From: Symsagittifera roscoffensis
Lineage: Eukaryota > Xenacoelomorpha > Acoela > Convolutidae
Length of the DNA stretch: 64,000 nt
Direction of reading: 5' to 3'
Assembly (NCBI RefSeq): GCF_963678635.1
Contig: NC_087070.1
Span: 12,000,539-12,064,538, forward strand
Part shown: positions 24,101 through 34,991 of the stretch, one piece after another
Position numbering within the stretch: position 1 is the first letter of the stretch
Layout: every line of letters begins with the position of its first letter
Position numbers and translations under genes: made by a program
The notes under the pieces: model-generated
Databases searched by the model: none
What the model was told of the DNA's origin: nothing
The model's input: only the letters and a program-made list of their open reading frames with translations

Positions 24101-27057
24101 CGGTACTTCTCCACGAAGGTGACTACTGCAAACATTTCTGCTTTTGGTGCGCCATATTTCATCTCTGTGTCACTCAAGACTTTGCTGCCGTATGCAATGG
24201 GACGGAGAACTGTTCTTCCGTTCCATTCTTGCTCTTGATGCAAGATTCCTGAGATGGCCACCACCGATGCATCTGTGTCGAGAACATACATGCCCTTTTC
24301 TGTAGGCATGCCCAGCACTGGCGCTTCGCACAGTTCCCGCTTTATGTTCTCGAAAGCAACCTGTGCCTCATCGTTCCATTCGAACTTTTTCCCTTTGTTG
24401 CGCATCAGCTTCTGCATCGGGTACACCTTGTCCGCATATCCTTTTATGAATTCTCGGTAGTAATTGGCAAACCTCAGGAAGCTCAGGAGCTGTGTGTCCG
24501 TTCTGGTGGCTTTCCATGTCAACACTGCTTCCACTGCTTCCGGGTCCGGCCTCACACCATGCCTATCCACCATTCTTCCTAGGTACTTAATCGAGTCCCT
24601 AAGGATTTCACATTTCGATGGTTTGCACTTTAATCCTGCTCTTTTCATGCATCCAAAGACCTCATCGAGCCTATCAATGTGGTCTTCCAGGGTCGGTGTC
24701 GCTATGACTACGTCATCCACGTAACACATCACGAGATTCCCGTACTTCTTGGTCACTCTCGTCAAAGCCTGAGCCATCAGTCTTTGAAAAGTGGCCGTTG
24801 CATTGCACAAGCCGAAGGGCATCCTCTTCCACTGGTACAATCCCAATTCGCACGCGAATCCGGTTTTCTCTCTGTCCTTCTTCCGCAGAGGGACCTGCCA
24901 GAAGGCAGAACCTAAGTCCAATGTGGTGAAGATTTTGGCATCACCAAGCTTAGATAGGCTCTCGTCTATTCGCGGTATCGGGTACGCATCTTTTATCGTT
25001 ACCGCGTTCAAGTAACGAAAGTCGCAACAAAATCTAAGCTGTCCCCCTTTCTTTTTCACCATTACTACTCCGCAAGCCCATGGCAATTTCGAGGGTTCTA
25101 TCATGTCGTATTCAAGCAACATTTCTTTTTCCGCTCGGCACGCTTCCGATTTGTGAGGCGTCATTCGTCTTGCGCCTTCCCTATGGGGAACGGCGCCTTT
25201 TTCTGGTTCGATTTCGTGTTCGACGAAATTACAGCAACCGATATCCGCCTTATGTTTTGAAAATACATCTGCGTTCCGATTTAGGAGGTCCCGTAATTTT
25301 TTGAAATCTCCCTCACCTATTTTCCCTTTTAAATGTTCTATCTCTGGCAAAACCGGTTTGTCAGATTCTAGTTCATATGACGAGGGGCGTTCCGGAAAAT
25401 TCGAGCAGCTTGATAAGCCGTCGTCCGTTTCGGATTTCATTGAAAACAATTTATGAATAGATTTTAATTCATTAATCCTCTTTAAAATTTTATCTTTATT
25501 GGCATGATAAGGACAGTCTTTCACACTATATTTCTTCAAGTTTTGTGTCTCCTCATAGTCGGTCCTCGTCGGCAAAGCGTAGCCAAGCTTCTTTCCACGC
25601 TGGATTGAAACCGTGGTGTCCAGTGTGTTCAACAACACACTGACACACAGTCCGTTTCGCGTTACCGAGAAGCTCCGGCCTAAAATCACCGAACTCTGAC
25701 TATTTGGATTCGGTACTAAGCAAACCTGTTTACTATCACTTAACGAATTCAAATTTCTCATTCTAAAAATTGCTACCACAGCCTGTCCTGGTTGTAATTT
25801 TACTTTTCTATCCAAAAAAATTGGTACCTTGTTTTCGTCTGTTATTATCCTATTAATTGGTCTCTTAACATACTTCCGGTCCGGGTTTCTAATCCGTATC
25901 AGACCGTTGTTCAAGTCAATCATCACGTCAAAATTCCTGACAAAATCTCTGCCCAAGATGAATTGGTCGGCGTCGTCCAGATTCTCTACCACCAGGAAGC
26001 TCATCCAAAGATCCCGTCCTCCCATGTGGAGGACCGTTATTGGTGTTCTTCCGGCCACGTAGATAGCTCCTCGATTGGCGGCGGCCAGTCGGAGATTCGT
26101 TAGAATTAGATCTTCCCGCGTGAAGCCCATTCTTTCCCAAGTTTTTATCGGCATCACACTCACTACCGCTCTTGTGTCCAGAAGCCCTGTGACTCCAAGT
26201 TTTGTTCCGTTGGTGTCGAGCAGATGTGCGGTCACATCTGCTTCATACCCAATGTGTACTGCGTCTTGTTCCATCATGGCGTCATGGCCTATCCTGCGGA
26301 CCTTGAGTTCCTCTTCTCCCAAATAGATCTGCCCCATTTGGTCATCATCTGTTGTTACATAAGTCCTGGTGTAGACACTGATTCCATCCACGTTCAGCAT
26401 TACTTGATACTGCCCATAGACCTCTAGGTAGCGTCCATGAAGTTTCTTCATGCGAGGACCACCCGTCGTTAGTAGTGCTCGCACAGCTCTCGACTCGGTG
26501 CGTGGCTCCACCAGCCTCAGATAATCTGCATATGTGTCCAAGTGCATCAAATTGAACTCGGATGGTTCACTCAGATTTCTGATCACCTGATGTCCAGCCA
26601 CTGAGATTATCGACTGTATCTTGCTTCCTTGCGGCACCATGCCAAACCTCTGACCGGAGATCACATTAAGCTTCATGCTCAAACTGCTTGGTGCTTTAGT
26701 TTCCTCGAACTCCGTTGCTTCGAAGGTATTCAGTTGCTCCTGAAGTTTTTCATTCTCCTGTTCAAGTTTCACTTTTTGTTCGATCTCTTTCGTTACTAGT
26801 TCCTGCTGCACTCTATTTAGAGCATCCCTCGCGGCTGCCTTATAATCGACCTTGAAGTCGTGAGCCGCAGTTGCTGGTTCCGGCTCACGTGTCTCCTCTA
26901 TTACCGCTTGCATTTTCTTTGCCGCCAGCTCTTGAGGTTTATCCTTTCTGCGTGCCTCTGCTTCACTCAAAAGTCGAGCCTTGCTGGCTTTCACTCCTGA
27001 CAAAGCTTCTTCATGTCTTGAATGCTTAATGTCTGCCACTGCATCCCAGAATTGCGG
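21179..27057 (-). pseudogene. pol: Element B pol region (PR-RT-RH-linker-IN), broken
   Basis: Domains in sense order are aspartic protease (about 25870-26240), reverse transcriptase (about 24500-25130, with YVDD near 24715), RNase H (about 23920-24290, TDASV to NADSLSKK), a long linker, integrase zinc finger HHCC (about 22300-22440), the integrase DDE core (about 21900-22230, QIDH, SDNGTAF, TNGLVERQNR) and a GPF/Y module (WRGPFMITEV, near 21500). This set and order define Ty3/gypsy. The linker of about 480 codons between RNase H and integrase is unusually long. The region carries about three breaks. It would make DNA from the element RNA and insert it in the genome. Confidence 0.9.
22450..23910 (-). 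other. Long acidic pol linker between RNase H and integrase (element B)
   Basis: About 480 codons, rich in Glu, Asp, Ser and Lys, with an arginine-rich patch (RWMRRRHRHD) and repeated LSGE peptides. Two of these (23218-23230 and 23284-23296) are encoded by the polypurine-tract core GTCCGGGGAG. No enzyme domain is recognised. Element C has a comparable linker at 45600-46780. Confidence 0.6.
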
Positions 27058-29655
27058 ACAATCTGATTTAAAATGACCTTCCAAGTTGCAAAAGAAACAC
27101 CTCGGGCCGAATTTCGCAATTACTCCTCTCATGAAATCCTCATGGTCCAACTCTGATGCATCTTCGACCTCGAGGCTAAAGCCTATTGCTTTCATGCCTT
27201 GTTTGTAAGCTGGGCATGCTGACACATGATGGTCCGTTGAACTGCAATTAGCACAAGAGCGTCTCTTGTCCAGATCATCCCTCGGTTTGTACTAATTGTT
27301 CCCTTGGTTTGCTGGTCTGTTGTTAAAATTGCCATAATTGTTTTTGTAATATCCACATCTCGAAGGAGGTTTCAACAAAAGATACTCTTTTGATTTGAGC
27401 CTCAACTCCTCCGGTGTTGGCGCATTGGTTGATAGTGGTGTGTAATGCGTTGCTAGCATCGTACGAAGTTCATCATTCTTCACACCATCCTTAAATTTCG
27501 AGGCTACGGCCAAGTTCATCCTTCGGTTTGACTCGTCCGGTTGGCTGCGTCTCCTCAGCATTTCCAAATCATCGAGAAACTTGTCTATCGTTTCATCTTC
27601 TCGTTGCCTCCGTTTCTCGAAGCGCATCATCGCCTGGTGCCCCTGCACCCCTGATCCAAAACGGTTTAACAAGATTTCGAAGATTTTCTCAGCAGTGTCA
27701 CGCTGATCTTGCTTCTTGGCCATGACACAGTTCAGGGTTGTCCCTTCTAAGTTGCTGGTGAGCGCGCTGCATTCCTGTCTCTCCGACAAGTCCTCTTCCT
27801 CGAAATGCAGCTTCATTACCTCTATCCAGGTATCAATACAGCCATCAGATTCGTCTTTGTAGCATCTTGGTTTCTTAAAGACTCTTCTGGACTTCTCACT
27901 GCGTTCATTGGTTCTGGATAACCTTGTCAGGAATGTCTCCAAAGACCTGTTTAGGGGTTCAAATGCTGTGGCCATTGCCGTAGCATCCCTTGAGTGTCCC
28001 GCTTGAGTGTCCTCACACCTCGTCAAAGGCTCTGTATGCGGTGCATCCCTGCAATCCGAATCGCCGTGAGTGTTTCCCTCTTGGCCTACATGACTCCTCT
28101 TCGGGCTTGCATGCCCCCTGTTGCCGGAATCACTTCTCCCAGTCGCATGTGTGCCTTGCGTTGGTCGTTCGTTAGAGGTTTGTCTGTTCCCCGTTGAACT
28201 TGCTCTACTGCTCGGGCCCCATGCTCCATTACCCCTTGTGGCATAGCCTGATGAACTGCCCCTGCCTCTAGTGGATCCGTACGTCTTCCTCTTTTGATGT
28301 TCATTGAAGTTCACCCTCGGTTCCCTGCTGGGACCTCCCGAGTTCGGTTCTCCTTCTTTTGGTCCACTCTTGCTGCTTAGTAGCCCGTCCAACCTATCCA
28401 TGATAGCCTGAGTTCGCCTCTCCATCATCGCGTCTATCTTTGTGTCAAGAGTCCCAAGAGACTGCTCTTGTTGTATTCTTAACTTCTCCATGTCGTCTCT
28501 TAAGCGTAACTCTCGCTGTTCCGCCTCTCTTGTCATTCGCGACAAGTTCCTCGCCATATGTTCGTCCGTTCTTTCTTTCAAGCGTTTTTCGCTCCTGTCA
28601 ACTTCTTGTCTGTTGCGGTTTATTTCTTCCCGCAGACTCTCTCTTTCAATGTGGACTGCCCTTTCTAGTTCACTCAACCTTATTGACATCTGCTCGTTTT
28701 GTTCTCCTAAACTGTCCACTATGTTGTTTAAGGCTTCCTCTAGTGCTGCCCCGTTATCCACGAGTGGCGTCACTAGTGGTGGTGTAACCCTGTCTGTCCC
28801 AGGTAGCTTCGTGCTGGTCGAGATCCGGGCCTTAACTCTCTGCCTCGACGTCTTTTCATTATCTATTTCAGGATCCGCTAACGCGTTGCCTAGCCCTCTG
28901 GTTCTACTCTCTCCAGTTTGTGGCTCTGAACTTGTCCTAATCGCGAAGTCTTTTGACTGGCCCGGTGTGTTTGCCTCTTTGCTTATCGTTGTCACTACAC
29001 CAAATGTGTCTACGGTTCCAGTTTCTCTTCCGACGTGTGCCTCATTTTCCTGGATCGAACTATTGAGGCTGACTTGAGATCCAAAGTCCCCTTGCTCCTC
29101 TTCATCCTCTTCCTCCTGGGATTCACCGTCGTTTCCTGATCCTCCTCCCATGCTGAATGGAAAGATGTTTCCGAAGGTGTTCTTCATTCTTTCTGAGAAT
29201 GATGCTGACGTTGTTTGTTTCCCAGTTCCTCCTGCCATCATAGTGTTGTCTGTCGGAGATCTTCTAGTTGCCGCTACTTCTGTTGAGATGTCGGACAGTT
29301 CCGACATCTCCTCTCGATCCAATGTCCCGGTGGAAGTGGCAAAATCATGGCCTTGTTCTACCGGAGTAGATTCACTCGCCAGCCTTCTGCCTCTCCCTTC
29401 CAGTCCATTTACTTCCTGGTTGTCATTCATGGTATGGTCCGTATTGACCTCCACTTCTAACAGTTCTTTCCGCTCTTCTGAGGTCTTCTGACTTCTCGTT
29501 TCAACCATTCTGCCTGAAACCGTCTCCCCTTTATCGGACCGGGATCGCTTGATCCAATCCACAAAAGGATCGGTCATCGTTTTTCTTTGCTTTTCAGGTA
29601 TGAATTTCCTAGAGCTATTACCTCGTTTTGGTATCCTTGACTTGTCTAGACTCAT
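27058..29655 (-). pseudogene. gag: Element B gag region, nearly whole
   Basis: It starts with MSLDKSRIPKRGNSSRKF. In order come an acidic low-complexity part, a predicted coiled coil (LEEALNNIVDSLGEQNEQM through KIDAMMERRTQ), an RG-rich linker, a capsid-like region (CIDTWIEVMKLHFEEE, LLNRFGSGVQGHQ, LKSKEYLLLKP) and two CCHC knuckles (27058-27258). At about 860 codons it is long for a Ty3/gypsy Gag. It would build the particle and bind RNA. About one break. Confidence 0.88.
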
Positions 29656-30436
29656 TCTCTATTTGTCACTTTATAATGCCTATACTTAACCCGATTGCTA
29701 GAGACCTTATAGTTTTGTTAACAATAATAATGACACAACACAATAATTTTCACGAGATTCTATTAAATAGTGACCACGAATCCCTGTATGTTATCAGAGT
29801 ACAGTTTGTATAAAATTTATTCACACTAACCGATTATCGGTGGTAAGATTTGAAAACTAGCACAATATGATGTTATCAGTCAATTTAAAAGATAGTGTAC
29901 TCACTACCCAATCAAGCACAGTTTATGTTGATTTAAAATCAAAACTCAAAATATATATATTTAATGTCAAACTATGAATACCTCTATAAAAAAAACGTAT
30001 GTGTAATGTACTCTTAGTCGGTCGCAGTACAATAGTCGAACTTGTCTTTTAAAAAAAAACCTTTCCCTGCTCGGTGCTGCACCAAACTGACAAAACTTTG
30101 AAGGCAGTAATTTTCTCAAGTGGGCGGCTATTGCACCCACCGAGTACTGTGTTACCTATCTGCCTTCGGACTGCCCGAGCTAGACCTACAAAAATCCTCA
30201 GGGCAGTCACTTTTCCCAAAAACGTACTATTTTACAATCCACATCAATGAATCACGCTCTTTTTAATTTAGATTTAGTGTCGCGAATATCCGAGTTCGGA
30301 TCTGTTTTGTTTTTGTCTGGTTCTTATTGAAAGGCAAGTTACCAGTGCAGTCACTGATAGCTAGCCTGTGTGCTAATAACCTAATACCTCTCACTTTTTA
30401 GTCTTTCTTTCGTCTACCTAAGTCCTTTAATAAAAT

Positions 30437-30620
30437 AATACCCCTCCGGATTGGCACAAATAGGACCCTTCCGGACTGGCAGAATCTAGACCCCTCCAGA
30501 TTGGGACCCCTCCGAATTAGCAACTATAAGACCCCTCCGGATTCGGAACCCTCCTAACTTTAAAAATTTTGACCCCTCCGGATTGGGAAAAGTAGCTTTT
30601 CGGAGATTTCCTTCTTTCAA
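30437..30620 (-). repeat. Leader array of CAATCCGGAGGGG-like units (element B)
   Basis: About seven or eight imperfect units with the same core as in element A. The array has fewer units than in A, which shows copy-number change within the family. Confidence 0.78.
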
Positions 30621-32194
30621 CCTATACCCCTCCGGATACGTTCTCCGATGCAGTTTTGCTCTTTCATTTAACTAGGAAGGTTATGCACTACTTTCCTAGA
30701 CCCTTCCGGATTGAAGTTAAGCCTCTTATTTGACAATTCACACTAACGGTGAAGGGTCTTATCGCTCGCCTAACTTCGGCTCGCTTAAGCTTTTGCTGTG
30801 CCTTTAGCCTTCCCTTTTCGTCTAGAACAGCCTAAAGTTACTTTATTCAACCGCTATTACCTTTTGTTAGGGGTATAAGGGCTTTTCTAAAAAAATTTTG
30901 TAAAACGTGAAGGGTGTACCCTTCCAAATTGAGGAATTTGCTAAAAACAATCTCGAAAAATTTTCACGCTTACTTTTCCGAAAAACTTTTTGTCCCTATC
31001 AGTAAGCTCAGCTAATTTCTGATCTATTGGTACCAAGATCAACTCGATATGCCCAGTATTTCCAAAGTTATTAACCAAAACGTCTTTTTTTAAACTCAGA
31101 ATTTTTTTTTCTTATAGGTTCCGCCTAACTTTTTCCGCAAATCAGGTCCTTTCGACCTAAAAATTATTGATCCGAGCTCAAAAGGCCTATACTTTTCTAG
31201 TTCAATGCAAAAGACCCGATCTAAACGCTTTTGCTGAAAAAATTTGCGAAAAACTATGCTACCTGTACCCCTCCGGATTGATGAATCCACCAAATCAAAC
31301 ACGTTAAGTTCGATTTCTCTGCAACCCGGAAGGCTTTCGGGTAGCGGGTTTTAAAACTTGTAGATTCACTAGTGGACGTTGTCTGAACAACTATTTTTAC
31401 TGTTGTAACTCAAAAATTTCAAAAAATTTTCTAAATTTATAGTGTTTCGTTTTCTCAAAAATCACCAAATTTCGGTTCTCGGTACCAAAATAGTTCCAAC
31501 CACTTTCGAACTAAACTTAACCGGTTCTCTCTATTATGGTAGTGCAGTTACGATGTAGCACACTAACTTAGCGCTTTTTTCCCTTTCAAAAAATATCGAT
31601 ATTTCAAAAATCGCGACTTGTGGGTGGATCAAAAATATCGCTATTTTGACCCTAAAAACCGGTCTGTTTTCGTTGTTTTTGACTGAAAAACGATATAAGA
31701 CTATTAATATAGGCTATATAATTAGTAATAGTAGTAATACTATACCCCTCCGGGTTTGTTTAATATCCGAATTAAGGTGCTTAACTCGGATATTCGCAGT
31801 TCGGTGAAGGGTCACTACAGTGCAGCACTGTCGAGCCCCCCACAGATTACTATCTTACTTTTTGTACCAAAAGGGATACAAAACTTGTTAACGATACCCA
31901 ACAGTCGATTGTTGTTGTCGTTGAGCGCCTTCTTGTAGCTCCCTGTACTGCTTGCCGGATCAGTCTTCTCCCAAGACCCTTCCGAATTGAGCGCAAATCA
32001 GCTGACCCTTCCGGATTGAGCTCAATTTATCATTAACGTGCTTAAATGCTCAAATAACCCTACAGTACAAGCCTCACAAACGGGCTACAAAACTGATCGT
32101 AACGATCCTGACTGATATAAATGCCTGTAACAACAATATATCTATCAACAACAAACGGGGGGGTCGGATCACATCTTGTCTGGGGGGATGAATT

Positions 32195-32310
32195 CTACTG
32201 ATTTTTTACTTTTTTTTTTTTACTGTTTTTGGTTTTTTTGGTTATTTTTTATGTTTTTTGTTTTTCTTGGGTACTATACTTCTTTTTGTTTGGTTTTATT
32301 TATATCTTTA
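32195..32310 (-). other. A-rich sense-strand tract in leader (element B)
   Basis: The plus strand is almost pure T with scattered G, so the element RNA would be A-rich and weakly folded. Equivalent tracts lie at about 8120-8240 (A), 54520-54600 (C) and 57230-57310 (D), each roughly 250-450 nt inside the LTR. Confidence 0.6.
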
Positions 32311-32555
32311 AGTGTTTTTGGTCACAAACCATTCAGGAGATGACGGGACCGCGAATCCCCCGACCCTTCCTGGTTCGTGAATTTTCGGTCTTAACTAAGT
32401 TAAAAAGCTATTCACGGTAATCCGGAAGGCTTCCGCGTTCCAAACTACCCTTCCGCCCCGGCGGTTTAGGCCTATTAAGGGCGTTAAAGTGAGCATCCGC
32501 TCGGCGCGGAGTGCTCGTTAACGGTTCTGCCGGTCATGATGTTAAAAAAGAATAA

Positions 32556-32570
32556 CACCCAGGAGCGCCA
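32556..32570 (-). promoter_or_regulatory. Primer binding site of element B
   Basis: Sense strand TGGCGCTCCTGGGTG, 12 nt from the LTR end, identical to that in the other three elements. Confidence 0.72.
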
Positions 32571-32582
32571 TAAAAACATCTA

Positions 32583-33501
32583 TGTAACATTCGCCCGGAA
32601 GATACATATCGAAGGAAGACAAAACTAAGTCTTAAGACGACTGGCTAACGTCTAAACAGAGCTTTGCATGCTTTTCACCGTCTCTACCAAGCCAGTACTT
32701 TTCGGTGGTCTTTCTAACATCGGGTCGACAAAAACGTTACTGCTTTCGGCTTCGGTCAAAACACTCAAATTAACTAGATTACATGCAGAAATAGTGAGCT
32801 CATGGCTGGGTCTCAGTATCCCCAGACCACGAGGTCACTCCTAAAAACAGGGCTACTACTCATTATATTACTATTGTTTTTGTTCAGTAGATAAAAATCA
32901 TCATCTCCATCGAAGATGGATCAACCCTTTCCCCCAACTCCTAGCTTCTCATCCTTATCAAAATGAATCTCGATGTTAATTAAATTCAAGTCAGGACATG
33001 ACAGGAAGCTAAAAGTTTATATAACAGGCTAAAAGTTTCAGTTCCTTTACCCCTCCGGATTGACAAATCCGCTGGATCAAGCTTGTTAATCCTGATTTCT
33101 TCTTAATCCGGAAGGCCGTCTTTCACCCTTCACCGTTGTTCGCAACGGCCTTGCAACTATTGTAGCGGCACAATAGTTGCAACTCGGAGTGTTCTCTGTT
33201 ACTCTGTAACTCGTTGTCGTTTTCCAATCTCGATTTCGTAGTTGTTGTTAGCGCAGCTAATGTTGTTCTATTTTTCTTTTTCGTTTTAGCCAAAATGGCC
33301 TTTTCTGACGTTTCTCAGAAATATGACGTCATAATTCGAATTTTTGAAATTTTAAAATACCAGAATATTCCAGCCCTCACCGTTTGGCCAATCGTTCCAA
33401 TAACGTTCTTAGTTCTCAATAATCACCAATCCGGAAGGCTCGCTGCTAAAAACTTGAATTCTGCAGAGATTGCATTTTTCACATTCTGGTCGAATGTCAC
33501 A
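32583..33501 (-). repeat. Element B 5' LTR
   Basis: 919 bp, pair of 8981-9899 at about 99%. It contains the paired inverted repeats (33133-33182) and, on the sense strand near 33013-33026, a TATATAAA sequence that could be the TATA box of the LTR promoter (weak, by motif only). Confidence 0.93.
33133..33182. repeat. Paired inverted repeats in B 5' LTR
   Basis: A 6-bp stem with TTCG loop (33133-33148) is followed by a 13-bp perfect stem with a 6-nt loop (33151-33182). The pair lies upstream of the TATA-like site in the sense direction, so it is probably in U3. Confidence 0.78.
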
Positions 33502-33666
33502 AAACCCTTCCGGATTCTTGAATCCACTGAATCAAGCTCGCTAATCTTGACTTCTTCTTAATCCGGAAGGCTGTCCTCCACCCTTCACCGTTGTCTGCAA
33601 CAGCCTTGCAACTATTGTAGCGACACAATAGTTGCAACTCGGAGTGTTCACTGCTATTCCTGCAAT
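33502..33666 (-). repeat. Element A 5' LTR, piece 2 of 3
   Basis: It continues the LTR interrupted at 8980 and matches the B LTR segment from the CCCTTCCGGATT motif through the 13-bp inverted repeat (33606-33637), at about 88% by eye. It ends at CTGCAAT where element C begins; the sequence resumes at 55728 with AATCTGC. Confidence 0.85.
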
Positions 33667-34563
33667 TGTAACATTCGTCTACTGTAGTCACACATGAGGC
33701 TTAAGAAAAATAGGCCCTATAACCATTGGCTCAAGAGTCAGGGACACTATCTCTTGTGTTTTTCTACCTCAAATCAGTCGGAGCCAATTCGGTTCGCTTG
33801 TGACATGAGACTACGACCCGTTACAGCTTAAAGGCTACTACCAAAATATCCCCCCACTCTAGAAATAATAACGTCCCCATACTTAGGTCTCTAGATACCC
33901 AAAATACATGAACGCCGTTAAAAACCGGGTCGGAACAATCCGTTAAGTTACTTTTTATTAGACAGTGGAACTTTGATCCATTTCAGATGGATCAACCTAA
34001 AACTCGCCTTACCTCAACATAACAATCATAAAACACACTCTAGAAATTTAAATTAAGTACTCACATCGTAGCACACTCAAGAAAGGGAAGTACTTCAGTC
34101 GGTAATTAACTCGAGAATTAAATAACGTAACTAAATGAGTTTTAATGTTTCAATGACAAGGACAAGTTTTAACTCTAGGATGTAGTTTCTCGTGAACCAT
34201 TGGGACACTCAAGCTGTCCACCTTTCCACCGAAGGTTCACTCTAGTTCAGTTCAAATAATAATCCAATCGAGTGATAACAATCCAGTTCTCGGGAATACG
34301 CCTGTCTCTGTTTCAGATGGGACAGCTCTACTCTCGTTCTATTCCGACAGAAATTGCGAATAGCAATTTCCCACTGTTTTATCTAGCAACTTTCCCGCAA
34401 TTCTTGTTCGATCGTTCTGAATTCTCTTTTTCGGTTTCAGTTATTGCGAGAAAATCGTGCATGACAGGCTCCATTCGAATTTTTGAAAAATTAAATTTCA
34501 CCCCAAAATTAAGTGCTCTTGCTTTTCTCAAGGTCAAACTTCCAAGTATGACCGACTGGCACA
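33667..34563 (-). repeat. Element C 3' LTR
   Basis: Plus-strand start TGTAACATTCGTC, end GACTGGCACA. Pairs with 54829-55727. It holds a perfect 9-bp stem hairpin (33973-33995). Confidence 0.93.
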
Positions 34564-34580
34564 TACTCCCCGGACTCAAG
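34564..34580 (-). promoter_or_regulatory. Element C 3' polypurine tract
   Basis: Sense strand GTCCGGGGAGTA directly before the LTR TG. The core (34566-34575) is identical to that of element B although the neighbouring sequence differs. Confidence 0.75.
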
Positions 34581-34991
34581 ATCGATGTCCTCATCGCGTG
34601 CTGTCGTCTGCCAGTGAGTCCCAAAAAATCGAGTGTTGCTCAAGGTACAGTGCCAGTGGTCATTTACAGAAGTTTGCAGCAGACTTAAGCTTATCTACAC
34701 CCCAAAATTCACGGCCATGTAAAATTTCCACACTATCGCTAAACAGCAATCAAAATCTGCACACACCTGCACCTATGAATTCTCGCTTTTCAAGCCAATT
34801 ATTTAAAATTTCTTTTGTCCCATTCAATTAGGAAATTTTCATGCAGCATTTTGATTTATATAATAGATATAGCATATTAATAACAATGTCTGTTTCGTTA
34901 AAATTTCTTTTTCGTGAACCCAGGTTTCACCCGGATCCCCACTCAAGCCCCCTTTCCCTCTCAAGACTCAAGATCCATTCGAGCCATCCGC
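34581..34991 (-). other. Element C 3' non-coding region
   Basis: About 0.4 kb between ORF3 and the polypurine tract, AT-rich, with no conserved frame or repeat that I can see. Confidence 0.5.

Larger units (their letters stand above)
29656..32582 (-). other. Element B non-coding 5' leader
   Basis: A 2.9-kb leader that matches element A's leader over its length. It holds the G-rich short-repeat cluster (30437-30620), the A-rich sense-strand tract (about 32195-32310) and the primer binding site. No conserved coding frame was found. Confidence 0.7.
8981..33501 (-). mobile_element. Element B: complete 24.5-kb Ty3/gypsy-type giant with macro domain and ORF3
   Basis: This minus-strand element is bounded by two 919-bp LTRs (8981-9899 and 32583-33501) that start TG and end CA and differ at about nine positions, roughly 1%, which marks a young insertion. 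Between them, in sense order, lie the primer binding site, leader, gag, pol, a macro domain, a spacer, the giant ORF3 region and a polypurine tract. It sits inside the 5' LTR of element A, flanked by AAA on both sides. The coding regions carry about six or seven breaks in all. At 24.5 kb it is several times longer than a typical Ty3/gypsy element (about 5-7 kb), mainly because of the leader, the pol linker and ORF3. Confidence 0.92.

Noticed and set aside
34272-34688. Plus-strand open frame in the C LTR preceded by a TTTCAG splice-like sequence
   Set aside because: Antisense within an LTR; the frame differs between the two LTR copies and has no recognisable domain.
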